Assembly (NCBI GenBank): GCA_029379385.1
Contig: CM055611.1
Location: 6,324,001 to 6,388,000 of the forward strand
From: Quillaja saponaria
Lineage: Eukaryota; Streptophyta; Magnoliopsida; Fabales; Quillajaceae
Length of the DNA: 64,000 nucleotides
Direction: 5' to 3'
Part shown: positions 11,169-22,179 of the stretch, piece after piece
Layout: each line of letters opens with the position of its first letter
How positions within the stretch are numbered: the first letter of the stretch is position 1
Made by a program: the position numbers and the translations under genes
The notes under the pieces: generated by a model
Databases searched by the model: none
Seen by the model: the letters and a program-made list of their open reading frames with translations, nothing else
Told to the model about the DNA's origin: nothing

Positions 11169-13493
11169 TGTCACACCCCTTTCAAAGTTCTCAAAGTTAT
11201 GACTGGCCAGAGGAATGGATAACCTAAACCAGGGCACTCATACAATTCTGAATACCTAACGCAGATTCTAATGCTTCTAGAATTCTTATACTAAAGAAAT
11301 AAATAATGAAACTTTCCAGTATAGTATTTCAAGATGTTAGGAACATTTCATTTTCATCACTCTTCTCCTAATTCATCTTATAAGACCCTCTAAAGTCAGT
11401 TACTCTTAAAACTGGTTCAATCAATGCTAGAAAATCATAACCCTGACTTCCACCACCTCCAAAATATTCATAATAAAGAATTAAGACCTGCACAACTTCA
11501 CATTTTATCTTTAGTATGCTAGGAACAACTTTGATTTAGAGGTCTTACACTAATTCCAACCACAAACTCGACAAAGCCTATTGAACTGACTAAAGGTCAC
11601 TAAAAATCCTGCATGGACCTAGCCTCAGTCCAACAGCTCTAACGATTAATATACTTGGAATCATATTACAAAATTTTGTAAAAATTACCTCAAGACCCTA
11701 AGCTACACTTTCTCTTTTGAAATATTAATTTAATTCAGCTCCAAAAGCACCCGAAAAGCAAGATTTCTTTCATCCACAAATCTGCCCCTGCACCCCCTTC
11801 AAAACCCACTTAACTCTCTTCCAACACTTTCAAGCTTCAACTCATACTCTTCACTTCAACACTAATTTACTAAAATTACTCCTAATCCAATTAAATTCAA
11901 AGTTGTATTGGTAATTTAGAATCAATCAAGAGTTTAAGTTGTCACTTTCCAAAATCAATCCAACCAAGTTTTGTTTATTATGTTATCACTATTTCGTCTT
12001 ACATTTTGTAAATACCTTGAAGGCAAGTTTGATTCTATTTTATTTATGTACATGTATATATATATGCATAGCAAGATAACTTGTATTAATCCACAACATT
12101 CAATCTTACTCATAATCTCACACTTTCCTAAAATTTATACAATTTATCTAAGAACATTAAGGTTTCAACTAAGTAATTCCATAACAAACCATAACATTTC
12201 CCTCTTCCGTTTACCATCACTTTGAAGCTTCAATTCCTCTCCTAACTTTCTAAATTTCAAACCCACAATCAACATTATTACAAAAAATCCTAGTTTTAAG
12301 GTTTAATCATTCACAGCCTAATTCAAAATCATGATCAAACCTTCAACCACACTTGGGATAACAACTAACTAAAAGGAAAACAAAAGAGTAACTTAGATTT
12401 AAAGTAGGGAGAAATTTATCCCCAACCAAAGAGTTGCTGGTCCTGAATCAAAGGTGGCAGACAACAGCTTTGCTGTTTTTCTTGGCTGCCACAAAGCTTG
12501 CTGCCCCCTCCTTACTTCTAACGGCTTCCACTGATTGAATGGAAAGGAAGTCAGGCAGGGCTGGCTGGCATTGATGGAGAAGCTACTACTGAAGTCCACA
12601 TTATCTAATGTCCTGTTGAAACTCCAAGGCCAGCTGCTACTCACTTGGAGCTAGGGCTGAGCAAGGCAAGACAAATGACTAAGAAGGAGGTAGGAGGAAT
12701 CAAAGGACAAGAACAAAACAAAAGGACAGCAGTAAAGTTGCTGCTGTTGCAACAAATAGAGCTGAATACCAGCTCCAATATTCACCCAAAAACATTCTCC
12801 AATGACCTACATAAGAAGGGATTAAAGGAGACTTACAAGGTTCCTGAAGATAACTGCCAAGAAGAGTTCAACATATGCTACAACAATGAACTCCCAACAG
12901 GCAATGACAAAGAGTTGAAATCCACAACAAAAGCAAGACATTAAGATAAAGCTCTTGGATGAGAGTTGAAGTGGCCGAGAGAGATGAAGAATCTTCAAGA
13001 AACAAAGCTATGGCGGTGGGAGGAAGGAGCAAGGGAGGTTCGGTTAAAGTGAAGAGAGAAAATTAAGTAAAGGAAGAAAAAAAAAAACCAAGTCGAAATC
13101 ACATGTCTTAAAACATCTGTTGGGAAATTTTTTTGCATATAAATGTACATATATATATGTATGTATTTATCTTGAATGTGTGGTTCAACTTTCTTCTTAG
13201 TTGTATATATATATATACACACACATATTTTTAATTGTATTGTTCACTTGTTTAAATTGGCTTGTGGTAGAGATTAAATCTTGGTGTATTTATATTTATA
13301 CATTAATTAGTCACTCACTTGGATTTATTTGGTAAAAATGTTATTTATAAATCTTAAAATGTATACTAACGTTACACTAAGGTATCAAATTATAACTTAT
13401 TTAACTATACTTTTATTTAATTAACTTATTTATTTTATAATGTAAATTTAATCATTGTGTCTAAACTCGATTTTTCGGTATCAAGTTATCACA
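11169..13493 (-). repeat. 3' LTR of the LARD-like element (internally deleted)
   Basis: 2325 bp. It matches the 5' LTR at the first ~65 bases (GACTGGCCAGAGGAATGGAT), then jumps to sequence aligned with ~18210-20696, so about 2 kb corresponding to 16275-18205 is missing. Ends TCAAGTTATCACA. Open frames inside it (12399-12644 minus, 12645-12944 plus) have no family resemblance and are not called genes. Confidence 0.8.
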
Positions 13494-13508
13494 ATCTCTC
13501 CTCTTAAA
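13494..13508 (-). promoter_or_regulatory. Polypurine tract of the LARD-like element
   Basis: On the minus strand AAGAGGAGAGAT lies directly before the 3' LTR start TGTGATAACTTG, the position and composition of a plus-strand primer site. Confidence 0.8.
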
Positions 13509-16189
13509 AGAAATTAGTCCTAAATTTCAAAAAATAAATAAATAATAATAATAATAAATTGTTTACTTAAATTGGATGTAAAAGAAACTCGATAAATTGT
13601 TTCTTGTTTTCTTGGTTTTTAGCAAAGAATTAATCAAAGTTTATGGACTTGTCTACTTATATTCGCCATTGATTATTTTTCACATATTAAATCCTTATCC
13701 ACTTTTACTTCCTAGATTCGTAACACATGAAACTTTTGTAATATCAGATGTACACTGATTAAATTAACTATCAAACTTAAATAGCCAACATTAAATTTCA
13801 AGAAATCTTGATTAATCCAAGCCTTTTGAAAATGATGTTAATCCCTTAGAACCATTAAACTGTAAGAAATTTTATCACGACACTCGACCATGCTTCTACT
13901 GCGCCACACTGATAACTAAACATTTAAATCTCAATTCAAGCTTAAAATCATATCATATTTCTTATTTAAAATTCAAATTGAAGAACTAAATAGATAATTG
14001 CATAAGTGAAATAAATTAGTTAATTGAAAGACTTAAATTTCTAATCTAAGGGAATTGAAAGATGAAAATATCTAGGACTTGTCTTATATTACAATAGAGT
14101 TCAAATTTCCTATTTAATTTATTAATTTCCTTCAGTCACTTTTTAGGAATCAGTCTACGTGATATTGATATGCATGATATATAATTTTTTTTTTTCATGA
14201 TACATAACTTTTTATGCCAATCAATGAAATAGATATTTTAACTGTGATTTAGTTGTCTTATATATATATTTGAAAATCCTTGCCTAAACGTGTAATTTAT
14301 AGAAAATAAACAATGAATTTAGTAAATCTTTTTAAGTGACTCCATTGACTATAAATAAAACCTATCCAAGTTTATACGATAATTGGTTGCCCATGAACGT
14401 TGCACACGAACTAACGTCGTTTAAAAAAAAATCAATATTAACAATGTAGTTTATCCAACGATAAACCTAATCTCACTTGTGAAACTACGACACAACCATA
14501 CTAGTCTCAATTGGTTTATACTTCAAATTAAGTTCATTCCTGCAGTACTTAGATAAACTAAGTCAAATAGGAACATAAGAACTCAATGGAATGACTCAAA
14601 TTTATTAAAGAAATTCTATAAATCTTGGCTTAACTTTTTATTAGACATAAAAAAGTATTCAAGTTTTTTAAAAAATATCATAAAACATCGTATATTTCCC
14701 TGTATCAAAAGAGCATAAATATATAAATTAAAGTTACACAAGTCTTAAGCTTTGAAAAATTTTCTTCACCAACCTTTAATCCATAAATTCAACATTTTCA
14801 TTAAATCCATCGAGCCAAAGATACAACCGTATGAGGAGAATTTTAAAAAATATTCTTCTAAAATATCCAACTAACCCCAATAAATTTAAATTTCAGATAT
14901 GTTTTATTAAAATTTTCACTCAAAATATTTAGCACATAAATATTTGGCATGTAACTTCCTACTTCTTGCTTTTAAACTATATGATATCCACAAAAACTTT
15001 ATAAGTTCAAAAGACATGACCCAAAATTATTATACTTTCATCTAGTATGGAGAACAATTATTAGAACATCATTCTTCATGATTTGGAATCGGTAATAAAC
15101 TATTAATATTAGGGAAGAGAACTTCATTTAACTACCAACTATCATCATACCGTTTGAATAATTTAACAAAAGGATTAGAGCATCTTAAGAAAACCTATTA
15201 AAACAAATAAACTTCTTGTCTACCTAGTCTTACATCTGCATTTGAGCTTCCAGAAACAAGATGTTCAATAAAAGTTTCATTAAATTCAAACCAACCTAGT
15301 GAATTCAGTGTAAGTACACCTTATACCACTCATACGTCAAGTTAGCTAATGTCACGTTATCTAATTATATTTATCTAACTCCTCTATCTAATCACCTCCT
15401 AAAACCACGCACAACCGATCCAACTCCTTAAGAATGTATACGAATCTTAAATAAAGTCTATACTCAAAATCCTAAATAGCTACATTTTCCTAAAACTATA
15501 TAGTAACAAATGTCAAAGTGTCTTATCGATTAGCATACACAGAATTTTGATGATTTTGATTTTATTTTTTTAACCAATATGTGTGTTGATTCCAAGATTT
15601 GATATTCAATATAGGGATTAGCCTACAAACTTGACATTGAAAAAGGAACTTTTCATATTTCTCAAGAAGAAGGTTCATAAGGAATTAGATGAACTGCACA
15701 TGTATATGTGTTTTCACCATCCATTTCGAAGAAAAATAAATATGATTGAAATGGGTTTCTTTAATAATTCGTCTAGTCTACATAAAGTAGATCTTATTTC
15801 TTTTGCTTCTCATTGTTCCTATCTAAATTTTAAATATAATAGTTTTACAAAAAAACTCTTTTTTTAGTTAAACTAAACTAAAAGGTTTACCTCTTATGGA
15901 GGTTAGTATTGCTAAATTTAAAATTTCAATTAAATTAATCATGGTTATTTACAACTTAGTTTCTCATCAAAGATGTCTAAAATCTAATTCACTACTAATC
16001 GAAGCCAATGTTCTATTATCTCATCAAGGCATGCCTCATTGTATGAGGCCATTGATGGTATGTTAAAGAATCACAACTTGAAGTTTCAGGATGAATTGAA
16101 ACACGTCACAAAGTCCACATATGCCCCGGGTAACATACATAAACAAAGCAACAAAGTCCCACATTTGCAGTCACAGACCTCTAAACTAT
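13509..16189 (-). other. Non-coding internal domain of the LARD-like element
   Basis: About 2.7 kb with no retroviral-type domain in any frame that I can recognise. The part nearest the PBS (15950-16189) resembles the leader of the gypsy element at 53.27 kb. Short ORFs at 15631-15867 and 16039-16233 on the plus strand oppose the element's direction and look like chance. Confidence 0.6.
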
Positions 16190-16201
16190 GCTCTGATACC
16201 A
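16190..16201 (-). promoter_or_regulatory. Primer binding site (initiator Met tRNA)
   Basis: On the minus strand TGGTATCAGAGC lies three bases after the LTR end ...TGACA; it is complementary to the 3' end of plant initiator methionine tRNA, the usual primer for Ty3/gypsy elements. Confidence 0.9.
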
Positions 16202-16204
16202 ACT

Positions 16205-19200
16205 TGTCACACCCCTCTCGGAGGTATGACTAGCCGGAGGAATGGATAACCCAAACCTTCGTAACCTTGACTCCAATACAAAGAAGCAACTATGACTCTT
16301 GACCAAACCCTATAAATAAAAGTAAAAACTTATGAAACAAAAATTAACTTGTAAGAGTTTATTTACTGAAATAAATAACAATTTACTAAAAATTTTGGCA
16401 GAGGTTTCTCATAAAGTGGAACCTGCCCATATAATTTAAAAACACATTCTTGTGTTATACAATAATAACTACAACAACAAAGCCAATAAGGAGTTCCGCT
16501 CCAATTCTCATCATAATAACTAATTAACTAGACTATTACACAATATAAGACCAGACACCACACAGTTCTAGTGTGACTGCAAATTTTCACCATTTGACTT
16601 CAAGATTAAGATTCCAAAGAATTACCTTACCACCAAACACTCAGCAAAGTTCATTGCCAGTAATAAGTGTCTTCGAGATCCTGTTACTAAAAAATATAAC
16701 CACAAAAAGGGATGAGTCCTAAGAACTCAGTGAGTGAAAAAGTAGTACCTAAAAGGTACTAGCATCATTCAACACTAAGTAATATAATATAATATATGTA
16801 TATAATCATTTAATATATCAGCATATTCTAAATCACAAAATCACTAATGTTGCATTTAACACTTAACAAACACAATTCAATTAAAACAATCAAGGTAGTC
16901 AAAACATACAAAGCAATCAAAGGGCCAACGAGTAACTCAGCCCTATACAACAATATCTTCCTTCACATGGCATTTACGTGCCACACAACAAGTTAATTAT
17001 TCGTACACAATCCATCCCACTGGGGCCGAACACTCATTTCTTTTAAAACCATTGTTAGAATTAGAGTATCTCATATCAGAATATCAAATGAAAATATTAT
17101 AGGTGTACCTGGATTTCAATTTTGGGAATCAAAAATCATTTATCAGAAAAAAAAAAAAAAAAAAAAAAACTCACTTTGTTGGCCCTTATCAACCACAACC
17201 AATATCACACAATCATAATTTAAATAAATTACCGAAATACTGCATTGGCTTATTTCCCATATCACATCTATTCAAATACACATATAATTACACATAATAA
17301 TCTAGCCCATAAAGTTAACAGTTAACCACTCATTTTTAACCTGATTTCATTTGTCACTTATACTTGCGTTCATGAGTCTCATCAGGTCCACATTAGGATC
17401 CAGAACTTGAAATTCATATTCTCAAATAATACTTAGTTCATAAATGTTATTGTTATAATTTTTTAATTATTAAGATTATATTTGAACTTATATAAGTTTC
17501 TTTATAAAGTTTTCTATTAAGCTATTACATGTCAAGTAGTATAACTGTACTTTATATGATAAAGGTTGATAATGAAGAGGCATTTTAAATGCCATTGACA
17601 ATGCATAGGGTAGCAAGAAACTATTAAAAAAGATAGAGAGCACTAGTGAGTTAAAGATGTTAAAACTGTTCAAACTTGGGATTTGGACCAGTGTTTACTC
17701 TAACAATCATATCTTTCTCTAGAAGATCCCAAATCCAGTTTCGTAAAATTTATTAATACTAGACACATGTAGCTTTATAATGGTATATCATTTGAAATTT
17801 TTAGATTTATATATCAATACAGTTTATTCTTTGAAGTTGTATCAAATTCTACAAAAAGTCATGATTTTGGCAGTTGTAACCTTACCTTAGTTATTTGAAC
17901 ATAACTTTCTCTAGGAAAAAGGAAATCCAATTCTGTTTGTTAGATTTATTAATAGACAAGTATATCTTTCTAAATAAGTATGTTTATTTGGATATTAGTA
18001 CAGTTAATTACTTAAAATTTACTCTTTTTAGACATTTCACGACCTTCTTGGATACATGCTTATTTTCACTTACATACTAAATCAAATTTAATAAAACCAA
18101 GTTGAGAAATTAAATTTAGGAAGTTAAATAGCTTTATTTTTTAGAAAATTCTCCTAAAATCAACTTTGAACTTACTTAATTTCTCACATGAACCAAAAAT
18201 AGGGTACTCAGACAATTTTGATTACCTGACGTGGATTCTAATGCTTGTAGAATTCTTATATTAAAGAAATAAATAATGAAACTTTCTAATATAGTATTTC
18301 AAGATGTTAGAAACATTTCATTTTCATCACTCTTCTCCTAATTCATCTTATAAGATCCTTTAAAGTCAGTTACTCTAAAACAGGTTCAATCAATACCCGA
18401 AAATCATAACCCTGACTTCCACCACCTCCAAAATATTCATAATAAGGAATTAAGACCTGCACAACTCCAAATTTTCTCTTTATTATGCTAGGATTAACTT
18501 TGATTTAGAGGCCTTACACTAATTCCAAACAAAATCGCAACGAAACCTTCTGAACTGACTAAAGGTCACTAAAACTCCTACATGAACCTAGCCTCAGTCC
18601 AGTAGCTCTAACTATCAATATACTTGGAATCAGTTTACAAAATTTTGTAGAAATCAACTCAAGACCCTAAGCTACACTTTCTCTTTTGAAATCTTAATTT
18701 AATTCAGCTCCAAAAGCACATGAAATGCAAGATTTTTTTAATCCACGAATTTGTCCCTGTACCCCCTTCAAAACCCACTTAACTCTCATTTTCCAACACT
18801 TTCAAGCTTCAACTCATACTCCTCACTTCAACACTAATTCACTAAAATTACTCCTAATCCAATTAAATTCAAAGTTGTATTAGTAATTTAGAATCAATCA
18901 AGAGCTGAAGTTGTTACTTTCCAATATCAATCCAACCAAGTTTTGTTCATTATGATATAACTAGTTCGTCTTACATTTTGTAAATACCTTGAAGGCAAGT
19001 TTGATTCTATTTTATTTATTTACATGTTGTATATATATCTATATATATATGCATAGCAAGAGAACTTGTATTAATCCACAACATTCAATCTTACTCATAA
19101 TCTCACCCTTTCCTAAAATTTATATAATTTATCTGAGAACATTAAGGTTTCAACTTAGTAATTCCTGTAACAAACCATAACATTTCCCTCTTCCGTCTAC

Positions 19201-20696
19201 CATCACTTTGAAGCTTCAATTCCCCTCCTAAATTTCTAATTTTCAAACCCCCTAATCAACATTATTAAAAACAAATCTTAGTTTTAAGGTTTAATTCATT
19301 TACAACCCATTCAAAATCATGATCAAACCTTCAACCACACTATGGATAAACTAACTAAAAGGAAAACAAAATTGTAACTTAGATTAAAGTAGGGAGAAAT
19401 TTACCCCCTAACCAAAGAGTTGCTGGTCCTGAATCAAGGGTGGCAGACGGCAGATTTTCTGCTTCTCTTGGCTGCCACAAAGCTTGCTGCCCCCTCCTTA
19501 CTTCTCACGGCTGCCACCAATTAACATGAAAGGAAGTCAGGCAGGGCTAGGCTGGCAGTTGATGCAGGAGCTGCTGCTGAAGTTCCGCACTATTTACTAT
19601 CCTGCTGGAAACTCCTAGGCCAGCTGCTACTCACTTGGATCTAGGGCTAAGCAAGGCAAGACAAATTACCAAGAAGGGGAATAGAGGAATCAAAGAACAT
19701 AACAAAACAACAGCAAAGTTGCTGCTATTGCAGTAAACTGAGCTTAATACCAAGCCCCAATATTCACCTAAAATATTCTCCAACGATCTACACAAGAAAG
19801 GATTGAAGGAGGCTTATAAGGGTCTTGAAGATAGCTACCAAGAAGAGTTTCAACATACGCTACAACAAGGAACTCCCAACAGGCAATGGGCAAAGAGTTT
19901 AAATCCACAACAAAAGCAAGACATGGAGGTGAAGCTCTCGAATGGGAGCTTAAGTGGCCAGAGAAGATGAAGAATCTTCAAGAAACAAAGCTATGGCAGT
20001 GGGAGGAAGGAGTAAGGGAGGTTCGGTCAAAGTGAAAAGAGAAAATAAAGTAAAGAAAGAAAGTAAAAAAAAAAAAAAAAAAATCTAAGTCAAAGTACAT
20101 GTTTTAAACATGTGTTGGAAATTTTTTTGCATATAAATGTGTGTATATATATATGGATTTATCTAACAGGTGCCCAAAGGACATTGTTAAGCTCCTATAA
20201 ATAGAAAGTTTATAACATTTATTACGGTAGTTGATTATGATTTCAGTGCTATTTATTGTATAAATTACTACTTGTAGAAAAGTTTCAATTTTCAATGACT
20301 GTATTTATTGTAGCTTAACAAGTATCCTTTAGGGCACCCAATAGAAAGACCCTACATATATATATATATATTTATCTTGAATGTGTGGTTCAACTTTCTT
20401 CTTAGTTGTACATATATACACACACACATATTTTAATTGTATTGTTCACTTGTTTAAATTGGCTTATGGTAGAGATTAAATCTTGATGTATTTATACAAT
20501 ATACATTAATTAGTCACCACTTGGATTTATTCGGTAAAAATGTTATTTATGAATCTTAAAACGTATACTAAGGTTACACTAAGGTATCAAATTACAACTT
20601 ATTTAACTATACTTTTATTTAATTAACTTGTTTATTTTATAACGTAAATTTAACTAATTGTGTCTAAACTCGATTTTTCGTTATCAAGTTATTACA
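16205..20696 (-). repeat. 5' LTR of the LARD-like element
   Basis: 4492 bp, running (minus) from TGTAATAACTTGATAACG to GGGGTGTGACA. It is the longest copy of this LTR family in the window and a reference for the copies at 9023, 24850, 60942 and 61571. It contains a poly-A tract (17147-17169) and a 198-bp MITE (20155-20352) absent from the 3' LTR. Confidence 0.85.
20155..20352. mobile_element. 198-bp inverted-repeat MITE in the 5' LTR
   Basis: Left end GGATTTATCTAACAGGTGCC; the right end on the opposite strand reads GGGTCTTTCTATTGGGTGCC, and similarity goes on through AAAGGA...TTGTTAAGC, giving arms of ~40 bp. The 3' LTR lacks it, so it inserted after the host element. The flanks TATATATAT and TACATATAT would be a 9-bp duplication with one mismatch, but sit in AT-repeat sequence and are weak evidence. 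Mutator type is likely; hAT cannot be excluded. Confidence 0.7.
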
Positions 20697-20701
20697 CCTT
20701 C
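20697..20701. repeat. Target-site duplication CCTTC, right
   Basis: Identical to 11164-11168 and directly adjacent to the LTR end TTACA. Confidence 0.9.
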
Positions 20702-21809
20702 CTATACTCTGTAGGACAGAAAAAGGAGACTAATATCCCTTCAATTTGTCATAGCTAGCTTCCTTCCACTTCCTCACTTCTCTTTTCAAAAGTGAAACAA
20801 AGGAAAAGATGGAGTTGCTGCAAGTTTTATTTGTCAAAGAATTGAATTTTTGCTGCCATAAAGCGCTAGCTCTTTCTCTCGGCCATCACAAGGAAAAGAG
20901 AATTCCTCACACACAAAAATAGGGGATGATAATGCTAAGGGAAGACCTAGACTATACACTAGGCCAGCTAAAAGAGGGGAAATAAAAAAGCAATCATATA
21001 ATAATATATTAATATAAATTCATGGCTTAAATTAATTTTCAAGACATATGGTAATAATTTACTATAAAACTATATATATATATATATATACACACTAATT
21101 TCAATTATAATGCAATTCTCATACAAGAATAAAATAAAATAAAATTTAAATTCAAGTAAATCAATAAGGTGAACTTTAATTCCCTAAATATATTTTTATA
21201 TCTAATTATTCTCTTATTTTAATTTGCCTTATGAAAATTTATGATTTACATAATCATGATAGTTTACGTACAAGACCCTAAAATATATGCTAGATGATCG
21301 GGTTATAATACATAATTGGTCTAAATTGGAGAAATTCTCTAGTTGTCAGAAGTAGTTATAGATGAGCTTTTGACATTTCATATTGCATGTGATACTAGAA
21401 ATATCTAATTTACCATTTATCATTTTATATATTAACATATCTCTCTAACCCTCATTCTCTCTCAAATTTATTTTGGTTAAAAAATTTGAATTATTTTAGT
21501 TTATGTACTTCATTATATTATGTAATATGATATTCATATAGTTATTATTGCAATGCATTATGTAATAATGATGCATAAAAATATTTTATTAATAATTAAA
21601 TAAAATTAAAATAATGTATGCAATCATATTGTTATTATGCATGCCCTTAGTGGTAATTACAGTATTTAAACTAGACTTTTGCAATATGCGTACCAAAACA
21701 CATATTTGACTTATTTGTAATACACATACTAAATATAATCAATCTAACTTATGCAATCTGACTTATCACTAATATGGCTTTTGTAATATGTATACCAAAT
21801 GGACCTTAA

Positions 21810-22179
21810 GATATTATTTTTCAAGATTTCTATAATTCTAGGTAGAGTCCCACCATTTTAGGAGTTTCCTAAATAATAAAAGTAAAATAAATAATAATTT
21901 ATTAAAGTTCTTAGTTAGTATTTAAAAATAGGCACATATGAAATAATTATTATTTTTTCAACAATACCATAAATACTTATAACTCAACAACCTAAATAAG
22001 ATAAAGAATTAAGAGTATAATAGAGAAGTCATAGAGACTTAGTGATTCTTTTTCAAGACCCGGATTTTATTTATTTATTTTTTCATTTACCAAAACAGCA
22101 AGTTTTTTTCCTATCAAAATAGCGGTTATTATATGTACCAAGTGTATATAATTATCAAGCCATTGTCTAAGTTTAGTTC
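21810..22179. other. AT-rich stretch with no recognised feature
   Basis: Lies between the Tourist-like element and the first recognised block of the MBD-like unit. No coding similarity seen. Confidence 0.4.

Larger units (their letters stand above)
11169..20696 (-). mobile_element. Complete LTR retrotransposon without gag-pol (LARD-like)
   Basis: Bounded by TGTCAC and TTACA with a perfect 5-bp target duplication (CCTTC). On the minus strand the order is 5' LTR (16205-20696), PBS, ~2.7-kb internal domain, PPT, 3' LTR (11169-13493). The internal domain has no recognisable gag, protease, RT or integrase, so it would depend on an autonomous partner. Its leader, next to the PBS, resembles the leader of the Ty3/gypsy element at 53.27-53.42 kb (shared CTTCAAGTTGTGATTCT), placing it in the same group. 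The two LTRs differ in length by about 2.2 kb: an internal deletion in the 3' LTR and a MITE gain in the 5' LTR. Confidence 0.85.
9023..21312 (-). mobile_element. Solo LTR (Ty3/gypsy, minus) interrupted by a full LTR element
   Basis: Starts TGTCACACCG and ends TATAATACA, reverse-oriented LTR ends. Its two parts (9023-11168 and 20702-21312, plus one CCTTC) total about 2.76 kb. The left part aligns with the 5' LTR at 16205-18200 at conserved blocks: GACTAGCCG near the start, TTGGCAGAGGTTTC, CAACGAGTAA, TTTGTTGACCCTTATCAACC. Its outer limits agree with where the uninterrupted Tourist-like paralogue resumes. The flanking 5-mers (CGCAA and TAATT) do not match, so the target duplication has decayed or one end is misplaced by a few bases. 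No internal domain is present. Confidence 0.65.
8915..21806 (+). mobile_element. Tourist-like (PIF/Harbinger) MITE, copy 2, split by nested insertions
   Basis: Left part 8915-9022 begins AGCCTATTTGGTATACTGAA; right part 21313-21806 ends GTATACCAAATGGACCT, its inverted partner. Both termini are flanked by TAA (8912-8914 and 21807-21809), the 3-bp target expected of PIF/Harbinger elements. Joined, the two parts are ~600 bp and match the reverse of copy 1 (7003-7565) across the join, for example TTGCATGTGA and the ATATGATATTCATAT block. This shows that 9023-21312 is one later insertion event plus whatever inserted into that. No transposase is encoded. Confidence 0.75.

Noticed and set aside
12645..12944. 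99-codon plus-strand ORF with a normal-looking composition
   Set aside because: Lies in the 3' LTR of a minus-strand retroelement, and the sister LTR has the frame broken in the matching region; probably chance.
16190..16201. tRNA-like TGGTATCAGAGC and its partner at 53269
   Set aside because: These are primer binding sites, not tRNA genes; no cloverleaf sequence surrounds them.
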